The translations under genes were made by a program, and so were the position numbers. Positions 47,802-58,476 of a DNA stretch of 64,000 nucleotides are shown here, piece by piece; within the stretch, counting starts at the first letter, position 1, and each line of letters begins with the position of its first letter. The notes beneath the pieces were generated by a model, which was not told where the DNA came from, did not search any database, and saw only the letters and a program-made list of their open reading frames with translations. The DNA is from Sinomonas cellulolyticus (GTDB lineage: Bacteria > Actinomycetota > Actinomycetes > Actinomycetales > Micrococcaceae), in contig NZ_BNCM01000003.1 in NCBI RefSeq assembly GCF_014656475.1, forward strand, positions 1-64,000, read 5' to 3'.

Positions 47802-49166
47802 TCAGGGCCGGACCTGTCCCTCGCCCTGCACGATCCACTTCGTGGTGGTCAGCTCCGCGAGGCCCATGGGACCGCGCGCGTGCAGCTTCTGGGTGGAGAT
47901 CCCGACCTCGGCACCGAGCCCGAGCTCGCCGCCGTCGGTGAAGCGCGTGGAGGCGTTGACCATCACGGCTGCGGAGTCGACCTCGGCGATGAAGCGCTCG
48001 GCATTGGCGAGGTCGTTGGTGATGATCGCCTCCGTGTGGCCGGTGGACCAGCGACGGATGTGTGCCATGGCCTCGTCAAGCCCCTCGACGGTCGCCACGG
48101 CGAGCTCGAGGTCCATGTACTCGGTGGCCCAGTCGGCGTCTGTGGCCTCCTCGGCGCGCACCCCCTCGGGCAGCGCAGCCATGGTGCGGCCGTCCACGTG
48201 GAGTCGCACGCCGCGCTCGGCGAGGGCCCGCGCGACGGCGGGAAGCACCGTGGAGTCACGGTGCACGAGGACGGTCTCGACGGTGTTGCAGACGCTCGGG
48301 CGCTGGGTCTTGGCGTTGACGAGGATGTCGACGGCCATCTCCTCGTCCGCGCTCGCGTCGACGAAGATGTGCACATTGCCCTCACCGGTCTCGATGACGG
48401 GCACGGTCGACTCGAGCACGACGCTCTGGATGAGCTCGCGGCCGCCGCGCGGAATCAGGACGTCGACGCGGCCGCGGGCCTTCATGAGGACTGCGCCTCC
48501 CTCGCGACCGTACGCGTCGACGCTCTGCACCGCGTCGGCAGGCAGGCCGACGGAGTCCAGCGTGTCCCGGAGGATGTCGACGAGTGCTGCGTTCGTGTGC
48601 GCCGCGGCGCTCCCGCCCCGGAGGATCACCGCGTTGCCGCTCTTGAGCGCGAGCCCGGCAATGTCCACCGTGACGTTCGGACGCGCCTCGTAGATGGCAG
48701 CCACGACGCCCATGGGGACGCGGACCTGGCGCACGCGGAGCCCGTTGGGGAGCGTCTGGCCGCGGACCACGCTGCCAACGGGGTCGGGCAGACCGGCGAG
48801 CGTCTCGAGAGCAGCGACGAGGCCGTCGATGCGTGCCGGAGTGAGGGCAAGCCGGTCCAGGAGCGCCGCGGAGGTCCCGTTGGCGCGACCGGCCTCGAGG
48901 TCCTTTGCGTTCGCGGCGAGGATCTGGGACTCCTTGGCCTTCAGGGCGTCCCCGATGGCCCGCAGGGCGCGGTCCTTCCACGCCCGGTTGGCGCGGGCCA
49001 TGACCCGGGAGGCCGCACGGGCCCGGTCGCCGATCGCGTGGACCGCCGCCTCGACCTCCACCGGTGCGAGCGGCGGCTGCGCGGAGGCCCCAGGGGCCTG
49101 CTCGGCGGCAGCGGAGTGCTCGGCGGTTTCGGTGTCAGGCGCAGCGGCGCGCGCGGTCTCAGTCAT
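47802..49166 (-). CDS. proA: Glutamate-5-semialdehyde dehydrogenase (gamma-glutamyl phosphate reductase)
   Basis: 454 residues, with a ~30-residue Ala/Glu-rich leader before the family start. [40 protein letters not shown] and the catalytic-cysteine region [16 protein letters not shown] are all present. It reduces gamma-glutamyl phosphate with NADPH in proline synthesis. Follows proB by 44 bases on the same strand. Confidence 0.95.
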   Translation of the reverse strand: MTETARAAAPDTETAEHSAAAEQAPGASAQPPLAPVEVEAAVHAIGDRARAASRVMARANRAWKDRALRAIGDALKAKESQILAANAKDLEAGRANGTSAALLDRLALTPARIDGLVAALETLAGLPDPVGSVVRGQTLPNGLRVRQVRVPMGVVAAIYEARPNVTVDIAGLALKSGNAVILRGGSAAAHTNAALVDILRDTLDSVGLPADAVQSVDAYGREGGAVLMKARGRVDVLIPRGGRELIQSVVLESTVPVIETGEGNVHIFVDASADEEMAVDILVNAKTQRPSVCNTVETVLVHRDSTVLPAVARALAERGVRLHVDGRTMAALPEGVRAEEATDADWATEYMDLELAVATVEGLDEAMAHIRRWSTGHTEAIITNDLANAERFIAEVDSAAVMVNASTRFTDGGELGLGAEVGISTQKLHARGPMGLAELTTTKWIVQGEGQVRP

Positions 49167-49210
49167 GCCTCAAGTCTACCGAGGTCGGCGCGATCGGCCG
49201 CCGCGCCCGG

Positions 49211-50347
49211 TCACACGAGGACGAGATCGTCCACGTGCACGACGACGCGCTCGTACTCCGGCCCGAGCTCCTTGCCCAGGTCCTTCGTGGACCGGCCGAG
49301 CATCGCCGGCAGCTCGTCCGCCGAGAAGTTCACGATGCCGCGGGCGAGCACCCGCCCGGCCTGGTCGGCGATCTCCACCGGGTCGCCCGCCTCGAAGTCG
49401 CCCGAGACGGCGGTGATCCCCGCCGGGAGCAGCGAACGGTGCCGCTGCCCCACCGCCCGCACCGCGCCGTCGTCGAGCGTCAGGGTGCCGCGCACGGCGG
49501 CGAGGTGCTCGAGCCACAGGAGGCGGACGGGCTTGCGGCGCCCGCTCACGCTGAACCACGTCCCGACGTCCTCGCCCGCGAGGGCCCGGGCAGCGGCCCC
49601 GGTCGAGGTCACGAGGGCCGGAATGCCCGAGCTCGCGGCGATGCTCGCGGCCTCGACCTTCGTGGCCATGCCGCCCGTGCCCACGCCGGCCTTGCCGGTG
49701 CTGCCGATCTGCACGCCATCGAGGTCGGCCGCGCCGCGCACGTGCTCGATCCGCACGCCGCCCTCCGCGGGGGGCCCGGTGTAGACGGAGTCGACGTCGG
49801 AGAGCAGGACGAGCGCGTCTGCGTGCACGAGGTGCGCCACGAGGGCGGCGAGCCGGTCATTGTCGCCGAACCGGATTTCGTGGGTAGCGACCGTGTCGTT
49901 CTCGTTGACCACGGGGACCACACCGAGATGGAGGAGCTTCTCCAGCGCCCTGTGGGCGTTCTTGTACTGCGTGCGCCGCACGAGGTCGTCAGCGGTGAGC
50001 AGGACCTGGCTGACGGTGACGCCGTGCGCGCCGAAGGCCTGGGTGTACCTGGCCATGAGCAGCCCCTGCCCCACGCTCGCCGCAGCCTGCTGCGTGGCGA
50101 GGTCCCGCGGCCGGCGGGCCAGGCCCAGCGGGGCGAGGCCCGCCGCGATCGCCCCCGAGGAGACGAGGACGATCTCTGTGCCACCGCTGGCCCTGTCGGC
50201 GAGGGAATCGACGAGGGCCGCGAGGGCCTTCTCCGAGATCCCGCCCCGGATCGTGGTGAGCGAGGAGGAGCCGACCTTGACCACGATGCGACGCGCCTCG
50301 GGCAGCCATTCCCGCCCCTTGGCACGCACCTCAGAGGTCATCGTCAT
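49211..50347 (-). CDS. proB: Glutamate 5-kinase with PUA domain
   Basis: About 378 residues from ATG 50,347, inside the end of obgE (alternative ATG 50,341). [14 protein letters not shown] is the ATP-binding start of the amino-acid-kinase domain. [34 protein letters not shown] and [13 protein letters not shown] complete it. The last ~110 residues are the PUA domain ([15 protein letters not shown] ... [16 protein letters not shown]). Catalyses the first, feedback-regulated step of proline synthesis. Confidence 0.95.
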   Translation of the reverse strand: MTMTSEVRAKGREWLPEARRIVVKVGSSSLTTIRGGISEKALAALVDSLADRASGGTEIVLVSSGAIAAGLAPLGLARRPRDLATQQAAASVGQGLLMARYTQAFGAHGVTVSQVLLTADDLVRRTQYKNAHRALEKLLHLGVVPVVNENDTVATHEIRFGDNDRLAALVAHLVHADALVLLSDVDSVYTGPPAEGGVRIEHVRGAADLDGVQIGSTGKAGVGTGGMATKVEAASIAASSGIPALVTSTGAAARALAGEDVGTWFSVSGRRKPVRLLWLEHLAAVRGTLTLDDGAVRAVGQRHRSLLPAGITAVSGDFEAGDPVEIADQAGRVLARGIVNFSADELPAMLGRSTKDLGKELGPEYERVVVHVDDLVLV

Positions 50348-51944
50348 CGGCCCAGTCCCCCTCGGCGGCCTGCTCCCCCGCCAGCGCGTCATGGTCGGAT
50401 CCCTGGCCGCGCCGCTGCCGTGAGGACTCCGTCCAGATCCCGGCCCGGCGCTCGGCCTCGAGCTCCTCGCGGGCGGCCGCCCGGGCGGCCTTGCGGTCCT
50501 CGTAGTCCTCGCGCTTCTGGGCGCGGGTGGGCCGCTCCCAGTCGGCGAGGCGCAGGTCCGTGCCTCGCGGGCCGGTGAGGACCTCGGCGCCGGTCATCAT
50601 CGTCGGCTCCCAGTCAAACACCACGGCGTCGTCCTCCCCGATCACCACCGTGTCGCCCGGCTTCGCACCGACCTTGAAGAGCTCGTCCTCGACCCCGAGC
50701 CGGTTGAGCCGGTCCGCAAGGTAGCCGATCGCCTCCTCGTTGGCGAAGTCCGTCTGCTTGACCCACTTCTCGGGCTTGTCGCCCAGCACGCGGAACAGCG
50801 GCTCGAGGTTGCGCTCCTCGCGCCGGATCTTGAATCCGGCCTCGTTGACGGCCCGCGGACGCAGCACGGCGGGGGCGACCTTGGGAGGAGCGGCCTCGAC
50901 GGCGTTGCGAGCCGCCTGGACGATCTCCGCCATCGCGAAGCCGAGCGCCTTGAGGCCCGCATGGCTCGTCGCCGAGACCTCGAAGACCCGGTATCCGCGG
51001 CGCTCGAGTTCGGGGCGCACCATCTCGGCCATCTCCCTGCCGTCCGGGAGATCGGTCTTGTTCAGGGCCACGAGCTTGGGCCGCTCGTTGAGCGGCACCG
51101 CCTCGCCGTCCGCACCACCGTAGCTCATGTCCACGGCGTACTTCGTCAGCTCCGCTTCGATCACGTCGAGGTCGTCGATCGGGTTGCGGTCCGCTTCGAG
51201 GGTTCCGCAGTCGAGGACGTGGACGATCGCCGCGCAGCGCTCCACGTGGCGCAGGAAGTCGTGGCCGAGGCCGCGACCCTCGCTGGCCCCCTCGATGAGT
51301 CCGGGGACATCGGCGATCGTGAACCGGACGTCGCCGGCCTGGACCACGCCCAGATTCGGGACGAGGGTCGTGAACGGGTAGTCGGCGATCTTGGGGCGCG
51401 CGGCGGACATCGCGGCGATCAGGCTCGACTTGCCAGCCGACGGGTAGCCGACCAGGGCAATGTCCGCGATCGACTTGAGCTCGAGGACCACGTCCCGCTC
51501 GTCGCCCGGGATCCCGAGGAGTGCGAAGCCGGGGGCCTTGCGCTTGGCCGACGAGAGCGCGGCGTTGCCCAGCCCGCCCTGGCCGCCGGCCGCAGCAACG
51601 AACTCGGCGCCCTCCCCGACGAGGTCTGCGAGCACCTTGCCCTCGCGGCTCTTCACGACCGTCCCGTCCGGCACAGGGAGCACGAGGGTCTCTCCCGTGT
51701 GGCCCGCCCGCCAGTCGCCCATCCCCGGGCCGCCGTTCTGGGCGTGCCGGTGCGGCGAGTGGTGGTAGTCGAGCAGGGTGGTGGTCTGGTGCGAGACGCG
51801 GAGGACGACGTCGCCCCCGTTGCCGCCGTTGCCGCCGTCGGGGCCGCCGAGGGGCTTGAACTTCTCCCGCTTGACGGAGATGCAGCCGTGGCCGCCATTC
51901 CCGCCCGAGACGTGCAGGACGACACGGTCGACGAAGCTCGCCAC
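50331..51944 (-). CDS. obgE: Obg-family GTPase ObgE/CgtA
   Basis: 537 residues. Gly-rich OBG domain ([20 protein letters not shown]), then the G domain with G1 [10 protein letters not shown] (165-174), G3 DVPG, G4 NKTD, and a C-terminal OCT domain ([20 protein letters not shown]). A further acidic/charged tail ends DWADDDDL. Essential GTPase in late 50S-subunit assembly and stress signalling. Usual position after rpmA. Confidence 0.95.
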   Translation of the reverse strand: MASFVDRVVLHVSGGNGGHGCISVKREKFKPLGGPDGGNGGNGGDVVLRVSHQTTTLLDYHHSPHRHAQNGGPGMGDWRAGHTGETLVLPVPDGTVVKSREGKVLADLVGEGAEFVAAAGGQGGLGNAALSSAKRKAPGFALLGIPGDERDVVLELKSIADIALVGYPSAGKSSLIAAMSAARPKIADYPFTTLVPNLGVVQAGDVRFTIADVPGLIEGASEGRGLGHDFLRHVERCAAIVHVLDCGTLEADRNPIDDLDVIEAELTKYAVDMSYGGADGEAVPLNERPKLVALNKTDLPDGREMAEMVRPELERRGYRVFEVSATSHAGLKALGFAMAEIVQAARNAVEAAPPKVAPAVLRPRAVNEAGFKIRREERNLEPLFRVLGDKPEKWVKQTDFANEEAIGYLADRLNRLGVEDELFKVGAKPGDTVVIGEDDAVVFDWEPTMMTGAEVLTGPRGTDLRLADWERPTRAQKREDYEDRKAARAAAREELEAERRAGIWTESSRQRRGQGSDHDALAGEQAAEGDWADDDDL

Positions 51945-51991
51945 TTCATTCTCCTTAGGTCTGCGGGTATGACCCCGATTCTAGACAGCAA

Positions 51992-52025
51992 AGGGTGGAG
52001 CGGACCTTCCGGTCCACTCCACCCT
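51992..52025 (-). terminator. Hairpin terminator after rpmA
   Basis: AGGGTGGAG-C-GGACC pairs with GGTCC-A-CTCCACCCT around TTCC, with one C-A mismatch. It separates the rplU-rpmA unit from obgE. Confidence 0.7.
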
Positions 52026-52078
52026 GATGCTCAGTGCGTCCGTTGCGGGACGCCAGTTCTGTGCTGACGCGCCTGTGC

Positions 52079-52330
52079 TCAGGCGGCGACGATGTCGACG
52101 ACGCGACGGCCCCGGCGGGAGCCGAACTGCACGGCACCGGCGGTGAGGGCGAACAGGGTGTCGTCCTTGCCGCGGCCCACGCCGTTGCCCGGGTGGAAGT
52201 GCGTGCCGCGCTGGCGGACGATGATCTCGCCGGCGTTGACGGTCTGGCCGCCGAAGCGCTTGACGCCGAGGCGCTGCGCGTTGGAGTCGCGGCCGTTGCG
52301 GGTGGAGCTTGCGCCCTTCTTATGTGCCAT
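52079..52330 (-). CDS. rpmA: 50S ribosomal protein L27
   Basis: 83 residues. [60 protein letters not shown] is a full-length L27. Fifty bases after rplU. Confidence 0.97.
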   Translation of the reverse strand: MAHKKGASSTRNGRDSNAQRLGVKRFGGQTVNAGEIIVRQRGTHFHPGNGVGRGKDDTLFALTAGAVQFGSRRGRRVVDIVAA

Positions 52331-52380
52331 GAGCTATGCCTCCCTGAGGAATTCTTGAGACTGACGTTGACCGGCGCGAC

Positions 52381-52692
52381 TCAGGCGTCGATGCCGGTGA
52401 TCTTGACCTTGGTCAGCTCCTGGCGGTGGCCCTGGCGCTTCTTGTACCCGGTCTTGTTCTTGTACTTCTGGATGACGATCTTCGGGCCGCGGAGGTCCTC
52501 GAGGACCTCGGCCGTGACCTTCACCTTGGCCAGCTCGTCAGCGGCCGACGTCACCTTCTCGCCATCCACCAGGAGGAGGGCAGGCAGCTCGATGGTGCTG
52601 CCGGCCTCACCGGCCACGCGGTTGAGGGTGACGAAGTCTCCGACGGAAACCTTCTCCTGACGGCCGCCGGCGCGGACAATCGCGTACACCAC
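52381..52692 (-). CDS. rplU: 50S ribosomal protein L21
   Basis: 103 residues from tandem GTG GTG at 52,692, giving [20 protein letters not shown], the usual L21 start, and ending [21 protein letters not shown] longer upstream frame exists but is not family-like. First gene of the rplU-rpmA unit. In the 279-bp gap upstream (52,693-52,971) I see no other gene; it should hold the promoter. Confidence 0.95.
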   Translation of the reverse strand: MVYAIVRAGGRQEKVSVGDFVTLNRVAGEAGSTIELPALLLVDGEKVTSAADELAKVKVTAEVLEDLRGPKIVIQKYKNKTGYKKRQGHRQELTKVKITGIDA

Positions 52693-52971
52693 TGGGGAAC
52701 TCACTTCTCTCGACGATATTTCTACAAGCTCTTTGCGCGCGGCGCCCGCGTCCGTGCCCTGCACGGCTCGTTGGGCGTCAACTGTGCTTTCTGCCGTGAG
52801 TCCGCGAGGGGAATCCCTGGGAGTGAACACCGAAGTGACGGCGCAAGCACCGAGGATCAAGAATACGCTAGTCCTCTGCCCGGCCGCAAATGGACCGGAG
52901 CACAGGCGGATATCCTGCCACACCCGGCAAGCACGCCCAGCCAGTCTAGCCCACCCGGACCGCGCCACGGG

Positions 52972-54522
52972 TCAGGCGTGCCGACGCGGCGCGTCGAAGA
53001 ACTCCCGTTCGTACACCGACGACGCCATGAACGCCTCCCGCATAGCCTCCTGCTCCCCCGCGGAAGCGCGGCGTCCTGCCGCGTCCGTGAAGGCGATCGC
53101 CCTGCGCGTGGCCTCGGCGAACCGCTCGTCGGCATAGGTGCCGATCCACGCCCCGTACGGGTGGTCGGCCGCATCACTGCGGGCGGCGTGGCGGGAGTGG
53201 AGCGCGGCTCCGACCTCTGCGTAGATCCAGTAGCAGGGCAGGGCCGCGGCGGCGAGCACCGCATAGCTGCCGGACGCGGAAGCCGCCAGGAGGTGGTCCA
53301 CGTACGCCTTGGTGACGGGTCCCTGTGCGGCCGTCACCGCACGGCCTCCCGTCGGGGCTGCCTCGGCAGGCGAGCCCGCGGCGTCGGGCGCCACTGTGGG
53401 GTGCCGGGAGAGCCACGTGCGGTGCAGTTCCGCCTCGACCTCGAGGCACGCGTGTGCGCCCTCGGCCCAGAACAGCTGCTCCTCCTCGGTGGGTGCCAGG
53501 GCACTGACCCGTGCGAGCACGCGGGAGTACCCGTTGAGGTAGAGCGCGTCCTGCGTGAGGTAGTAGGCGAAGTGGGCCTCGGGCAGCGTTCCCGCCTCCA
53601 GCTCGGCCACGAACGGCAGCGCGTCGATCTCGGCCCGGACCTTCGCGATGTCTGCCCAGAGCGACTCGGCGAACTCGCCGGGCGCCAGCGGCACGGCTGC
53701 CTCCGCATGGTGGAAGTGGTGGACGGGGCCGTGCCCGCGGCCCACCTCGAGCCGGTCCGACGCCGTGAGGGCGCCCTCCAGCCACTCCTTGGTGACTGCG
53801 AGCGAACGGGCCCAGTCACCGGTGCGGGCCTGCACGGTGGCGAGCGCCGAGGACAGCGAGCAGCCCGTGCCGTGGGTGTTCTGCGTGGCGACCCGCCGGC
53901 CGCCGATCTCGGCGAGGACGGGTCCGTCCTCGTGGCGGGCGTCGACGAGGGCGTCTGGGCAGTCGGCGCCGTCCAGGTGGCCTCCCTTGACGAGCACGGC
54001 GGAGCCGGTCCGCTCGGACAGGCGGAGCCCGGCCGCGAGGGCTTCCTCCCAGGTGGCCGGTACGGGCTCCTTGAGCAGCGCGGCGAGTTCCGGCAGGTTC
54101 GGCGTGAGCAGGTGGGCCTGCGGGAGCAGCGCCGCGAGCGCCTCCTCCGCGTCGTCCGCCAGCAGACGGTCGCCGCTCGTCGCGATCATGACGGGATCGA
54201 GCACGACGACGGGCGGCCGGGTCCGCTCGAGCCATGCACGGACCGTGCGGATCGCCTCGGCGGTGCCCAGCATGCCGATCTTCACGGCGTCGACCTCTAT
54301 ATCGCTGCTGACCGCCTCGAGCTGCGCGGCGAGGAACTCCGCGGGCGGCGTGTGCACGGCCGTGACGCCGCGCGTGTTCTGCGCGGTCAAGGCTGCGATC
54401 GCGGCCATGCCGTAGCCGCCCATCGCCGCGATGCTCTTGAGATCGGCCTGGATGCCGGCTCCGCCCGAGGGGTCGGAGCCGGCGATGCTCAGCACACGCG
54501 GGATGGCGCCGGCGCGGGCCAC
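52972..54522 (-). CDS. thiD: Bifunctional ThiD (HMP-phosphate kinase) and TenA-family protein
   Basis: 516 residues. Residues ~1-265 are ThiD: LSIAGSDPSGGAGIQADLKS, VVLDPVMIATSGDRLL, HGTGCSLSSALAT (anion hole), which phosphorylates hydroxymethylpyrimidine (phosphate). Residues ~285-516 are TenA-like: FAYYLTQDALYLNGYSRVLA, CYWIYAEVGAAL and SVYEREFFD. TenA hydrolyses thiamine degradation products to recover the pyrimidine. The fusion joins salvage and kinase steps of thiamine synthesis. Two bases separate it from the rne stop. Confidence 0.92.
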   Translation of the reverse strand: MARAGAIPRVLSIAGSDPSGGAGIQADLKSIAAMGGYGMAAIAALTAQNTRGVTAVHTPPAEFLAAQLEAVSSDIEVDAVKIGMLGTAEAIRTVRAWLERTRPPVVVLDPVMIATSGDRLLADDAEEALAALLPQAHLLTPNLPELAALLKEPVPATWEEALAAGLRLSERTGSAVLVKGGHLDGADCPDALVDARHEDGPVLAEIGGRRVATQNTHGTGCSLSSALATVQARTGDWARSLAVTKEWLEGALTASDRLEVGRGHGPVHHFHHAEAAVPLAPGEFAESLWADIAKVRAEIDALPFVAELEAGTLPEAHFAYYLTQDALYLNGYSRVLARVSALAPTEEEQLFWAEGAHACLEVEAELHRTWLSRHPTVAPDAAGSPAEAAPTGGRAVTAAQGPVTKAYVDHLLAASASGSYAVLAAAALPCYWIYAEVGAALHSRHAARSDAADHPYGAWIGTYADERFAEATRRAIAFTDAAGRRASAGEQEAMREAFMASSVYEREFFDAPRRHA

Positions 54523-54524
54523 GC

Positions 54525-57500
54525 CTACAGCTCCGAGGCCGGGACGCCGACGCCCAGGATGAGCGGGCCCCCGTCATCCGGCGGCGTCTGCCTGTCCCGC
54601 TGGGGCGCTGGGGTGCTGACAGAGCGGGTCTGGCCGCCGACGGCGCCGCCCGACGCGTCCACGCGCGTCACCTCAGCCGAACCTTGGCCGCTGCGCGCAC
54701 CGCGGCCGCGGCGCCGGCGGCCTGGGCGCGCCTCCGCTTCGCCGGGCGTATGGCGCTCGCCCGTGAGCTCGTCGAAGGCATGACTGAGTGCGTCGAGGCT
54801 CAGGACCGGCTCGGGTGCCGGCGCCTCATGGGGAGCATCCCCCTGGGGGATCTCGATGCGCTCGCCGCCGATGGTCAGGATGGCCGGCGCCGCGCCGTCC
54901 CGCTGCTCGGATCCTGCCATGGGAGCGTGGGCGGCCTCGGCCTGGGCTGCCGGGGAGGCGGCGGCAACGGCCGCCGCAACGGAGGCTCCCTCGGAGGACC
55001 CACCCTCGTGCTGGGGGCGCCGCTCGGTCGCGGTGGTGGGGGCGGGGACCGAGACGGCACCGGCCGATCCGGCGAGAGCCTCCCCCGGTACCGCGGGCGC
55101 CTTGGCGGCGGGAGCCTCGCCGTCGTGTGCGTGGGCCGCGTGTGCGGCGGCCGCGACTGCGGCGAGCGCTGCGCGCGTCGCCTGGGCCTTCGCCTGCCGG
55201 TCCGGGTCCTCGGGCGCAGGGGCGGGAGCCGCGGGCGCCGACGCCTCTGCAGGCTGGCCGTTGCCCCGACGGCGGCGCTTGCGGCCGCCACTCGCGGCGC
55301 TGTCCGTGCGGGGCTGCTGTTCCACGGCCGGTGCCGCCGGGCCGCGGGTCCCGCCGCGCTCCACGGGTTCGTCGTGGGTGATGACGCCGCGGCCGGCGCA
55401 CACCTCGCAGGTCTCGCTGAAGACCTCGAGCAGGCCGGTTCCCATGCGCTTGCGGGTCATCTGGACGAGTCCCAGAGAGGTCACCTCGGCGACCTGGTGC
55501 TTGGTGCGGTCGCGGCCGAGGCACTCCACGAGCCGGCGGAGCACGAGGTCCCGATTGGACTCGAGCACCATGTCGATGAAGTCGATGACGATGATGCCGC
55601 CCACGTCCCGCAGGCGCAGCTGCCGGACGATTTCCTCGGCAGCCTCGAGGTTGTTCTTGGTGACCGTCTCCTCGAGGTTTCCGCCCGAGCCGGTGAATTT
55701 GCCGGTGTTCACGTCGATGACCGTCATCGCCTCGGTCCGGTCGATCACGAGGGATCCGCCGGAGGGCAGGAAGACCTTGCGGTCGAGCGCCTTGTGGATC
55801 TGCTCGTCGATGCGCCACTGGGCGAAGATGTCGTCGTGGCCCTGGTACTTCTCAAGGCGGCCGAGGAGGTCCGGCGCCACGTACGTCACGTAGGCCTCGA
55901 TCGTGTCCCACGCCTCGTCGCCCGAGATGATGAGCTTCGAGAAGTCCTCGTTGAAGACGTCGCGGACCACCTTGATGGTCAGGTCCGGCTCGCCGTACAG
56001 GAGCTCCGGCGCGAGGACCTTGGTCGAGGAGGCCTGGCTCTGGATGGACTCCCACTGGGCACGCAGCCGGTTGATGTCGTGCGTGAGCTCTTCCTCGCTC
56101 GCACCCTCCGCGGCGGTGCGCACGATGACGCCCGCGTCCTCCGGCAGGTGGTCCTTGAGGATCTTCTTCAGCCGCGCGCGCTCCACGTCAGGGAGCTTGC
56201 GCGAGATGCCGGTCATCGACCCGCCCGGGACATAGACGAGGTAGCGGCCCGGCAGGGAGATCTGGCTCGTGAGGCGCGCGCCCTTGTGGCCCACCGGGTC
56301 CTTCGTCACCTGGACGAGGACCGAGTCGCCGGACTTGAGGGCGTTCTCGATGCGCCGGGGCGCCCCCTCGAGGCGCGCGGCCTCCCAGTTGACCTCGCCG
56401 GCGTACAGCACCGCGTTGCGCCCGCGGCCGATGTCCACGAACGCCGCCTCCATGGACGGCAGCACGTTCTGGACCCGTCCCAGGTAGACGTTCCCGATCA
56501 GCGAGTCCTGCTGGGTCTTGGACACGAAGTGCTCGGCGAGCACGCCGTCCTCGAGCACGGCGATCTGGATGCGGTCCTCCTTCTGGCGGACCACCATCTG
56601 CCGCTCCACGGACTCGCGCCGGGCCAGGAACTCGGCCTCCGTGATGACGTGCCGCCGGCGGCCCGACTCGCGGGACTCCCGCCGGCGCTGCTTCTTCGCC
56701 TCGAGGCGCGTGGAGCCCTTGAGGCTCTGCACCCGGCTGCTCGTCGACTCCGAAGGGGTGCGCGGGGCGCGGACCCGGGTGACCGTCCCGGGCGGGTCGT
56801 CGTCGAGGCCCCCGTCGAGCTCGAGGTCCACCTCGCCGCGGCGGCGGCGACGGCGGCGCCGTGAGGTCACGCCCTCGCCCTCCCCAGCCTGCTCGTCTGC
56901 AGCCTCCGGGGCGTCCCCGTCCTCGGACTGGTCCTCCGCGGACTCGCCGCCCCGCGCGCTGCGGCTGCGCCGTCCGCGGCCGCGCCGCCGACGACGGCCG
57001 GTGAGCTCGACGTCGTCGTCCTCGTCGTGCTCGTCCTCCTCGGCCTCCTCGGGCGCGGGGGCAGGACGCACGATCGCGCTGAGGTCCGGCGCTTTGAAGA
57101 TCATCGAGGTGGGCGAGAGGGCATCGCTGAAGAGCGCTGCGAACGGGCTCTGGGACTGCTCGGCTTCCTCGTCCTGCGCCGTCTGGCCGGCCGGGGGCAG
57201 TGGCTCGGACACGGGTGCCTCCGGCGTCGCGGGCGCCTCCGGCGCCGGGCGCGAGGCGGCCCGTGCCTGTCGACGCCCCTTGGGCGCCTCAGCCTCGGGT
57301 GCTTCGCCCTTGGCCGGCGCCTGCGTCCGCACGGGCGCTACGGGCGCCTCGTCCGTACCGGCCTTGACCGAGGCGCGGCGGCGGGCACGCACCGAACTCT
57401 TGGCCCGGGACGCGGGAGTCTCCGCGGCCTGCGTGCTGCCTTCAGAGGGAGCGTCGCCCTGATGCTGCTCCTCCTCCTGGCCCTGAGGTTCCGGCAGCCG

Positions 57501-58013
57501 GGTCTCGGCCTTCACCGCGGCCGCCCGGGCGGATGCGCGCTGGCGCGACCGCTTGGCGGGCTGCTTCTCCCCCGTCTCGGCCGCGAGGGCTGGGAGGTCG
57601 GCGCTGGCCGCGGCCTCGGTCAGGCTGGCCTCCGCGGTCGTGGCGACCGAGCCGTTGCCGGCCTCGGGGCTGGACGCCGGCATGGTCTCAACGGCCTCCG
57701 CCTGCGCTGCGTCCTTCGCAGGCTTGCGGCGGGAGCGCGAGGCCTTCACGGGCTTGGCCGCGGCGGTGTCCGAGGCGGTGGCTGCGTCGGGGAGGGACGA
57801 GGGGGCCGCCGGTGCCTCGGGGGCCGTCACGGCGCTCGCGGAGGTCGGCGCACCGGCCGGAGACGTAGCGCTCCTGCGGCGGGCAGTGCGGCGTGGGGCC
57901 TTCTGCTGGGCGTCCGGCTCCTGGGCGGCGTCGCCGTGCTCCGCTGCACCGTGGGCCGCCGCATCGCGTTCCGCCTCGCCGGCAGTGCCTGGGGCCTGCT
58001 GTTCCATATCCAT
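54525..58013 (-). CDS. rne: RNase E/G family endoribonuclease
   Basis: 1,162 residues from ATG 58,013, with GGAG nine bases upstream; earlier Met codons give non-family sequence. The first ~440 residues are a low-complexity Ala/Glu/Lys/Arg region with basic clusters (TGRRRRRGRGRRSRSARGGE). The catalytic core follows: S1 domain (LIGNVYLGRVQNVLPSMEAA), DNase-I-like region with VIDVNTGKFTGSGG and IIVIDFIDM, and the Zn-link CEVCAGRGVI. A ~250-residue Ala/Pro-rich tail ends the protein. Initiates mRNA decay and matures rRNA and tRNA. Extended arms on both sides of the core are typical of actinobacterial RNase E. Confidence 0.95.
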   Translation of the reverse strand: MDMEQQAPGTAGEAERDAAAHGAAEHGDAAQEPDAQQKAPRRTARRRSATSPAGAPTSASAVTAPEAPAAPSSLPDAATASDTAAAKPVKASRSRRKPAKDAAQAEAVETMPASSPEAGNGSVATTAEASLTEAAASADLPALAAETGEKQPAKRSRQRASARAAAVKAETRLPEPQGQEEEQHQGDAPSEGSTQAAETPASRAKSSVRARRRASVKAGTDEAPVAPVRTQAPAKGEAPEAEAPKGRRQARAASRPAPEAPATPEAPVSEPLPPAGQTAQDEEAEQSQSPFAALFSDALSPTSMIFKAPDLSAIVRPAPAPEEAEEDEHDEDDDVELTGRRRRRGRGRRSRSARGGESAEDQSEDGDAPEAADEQAGEGEGVTSRRRRRRRRGEVDLELDGGLDDDPPGTVTRVRAPRTPSESTSSRVQSLKGSTRLEAKKQRRRESRESGRRRHVITEAEFLARRESVERQMVVRQKEDRIQIAVLEDGVLAEHFVSKTQQDSLIGNVYLGRVQNVLPSMEAAFVDIGRGRNAVLYAGEVNWEAARLEGAPRRIENALKSGDSVLVQVTKDPVGHKGARLTSQISLPGRYLVYVPGGSMTGISRKLPDVERARLKKILKDHLPEDAGVIVRTAAEGASEEELTHDINRLRAQWESIQSQASSTKVLAPELLYGEPDLTIKVVRDVFNEDFSKLIISGDEAWDTIEAYVTYVAPDLLGRLEKYQGHDDIFAQWRIDEQIHKALDRKVFLPSGGSLVIDRTEAMTVIDVNTGKFTGSGGNLEETVTKNNLEAAEEIVRQLRLRDVGGIIVIDFIDMVLESNRDLVLRRLVECLGRDRTKHQVAEVTSLGLVQMTRKRMGTGLLEVFSETCEVCAGRGVITHDEPVERGGTRGPAAPAVEQQPRTDSAASGGRKRRRRGNGQPAEASAPAAPAPAPEDPDRQAKAQATRAALAAVAAAAHAAHAHDGEAPAAKAPAVPGEALAGSAGAVSVPAPTTATERRPQHEGGSSEGASVAAAVAAASPAAQAEAAHAPMAGSEQRDGAAPAILTIGGERIEIPQGDAPHEAPAPEPVLSLDALSHAFDELTGERHTPGEAEARPGRRRRGRGARSGQGSAEVTRVDASGGAVGGQTRSVSTPAPQRDRQTPPDDGGPLILGVGVPASEL

Positions 58014-58476
58014 CTGTGCGTACTCCAAAAGCCGCTTGAGCCGCCCCCACATCCGGCGGCCGCCGCGGCGCCACGTGTCGGGACCCGCAGGCGCCGACAA
58101 AAAGTCAGTTCTGTACCCGCGCGGCCACGCCGCACTGGCCGGTGTCGCGTACAACCCGCCGCCGGTCGAAGCCGGGCAGGTGCCGCTCTGGCCCGAGCGT
58201 CTGTCAGGGATCGGTGGATCCGGACGGAGCCTTGGCCGGCGGTCTTCTCGCTGAGCACCGGACCGGGCACTGCATGTGGGTCAGCGTCCGGCCACTGGCA
58301 TTCTCTCACACGGGCTGCGCGCACGGCCTCTCGGCACGTTCGCCGCGTCGTCCCGGCTGGCCTCTCATTCGGGCCCTTCGCCGATGCTCTCCAGTGAAGG
58401 AGAACGGAGCCGGCGGCCAGCGGACGCCCAGTCGTGCGGCCTAGAATCGGAGGCATCCGGCCAAGGAAGGACCTCC
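58014..58476. other. Divergent intergenic region between rne and the VKOR gene
   Basis: No gene supported in 463 bp. It must hold the promoters of both flanking genes. TAGAAT at 58,442-58,447 is a possible -10 for the VKOR gene, without a good -35. Confidence 0.4.

Noticed and set aside
47763-49784. Long plus-strand ORF opposite proA and proB
   Set aside because: Antisense frame in GC-rich genes; the minus strand encodes clear ProA and ProB, and the plus-strand product has no family-like sequence.
54684-56864. Long plus-strand ORFs opposite rne
   Set aside because: Created by codon bias of RNase E; low-complexity product with no recognisable domain.
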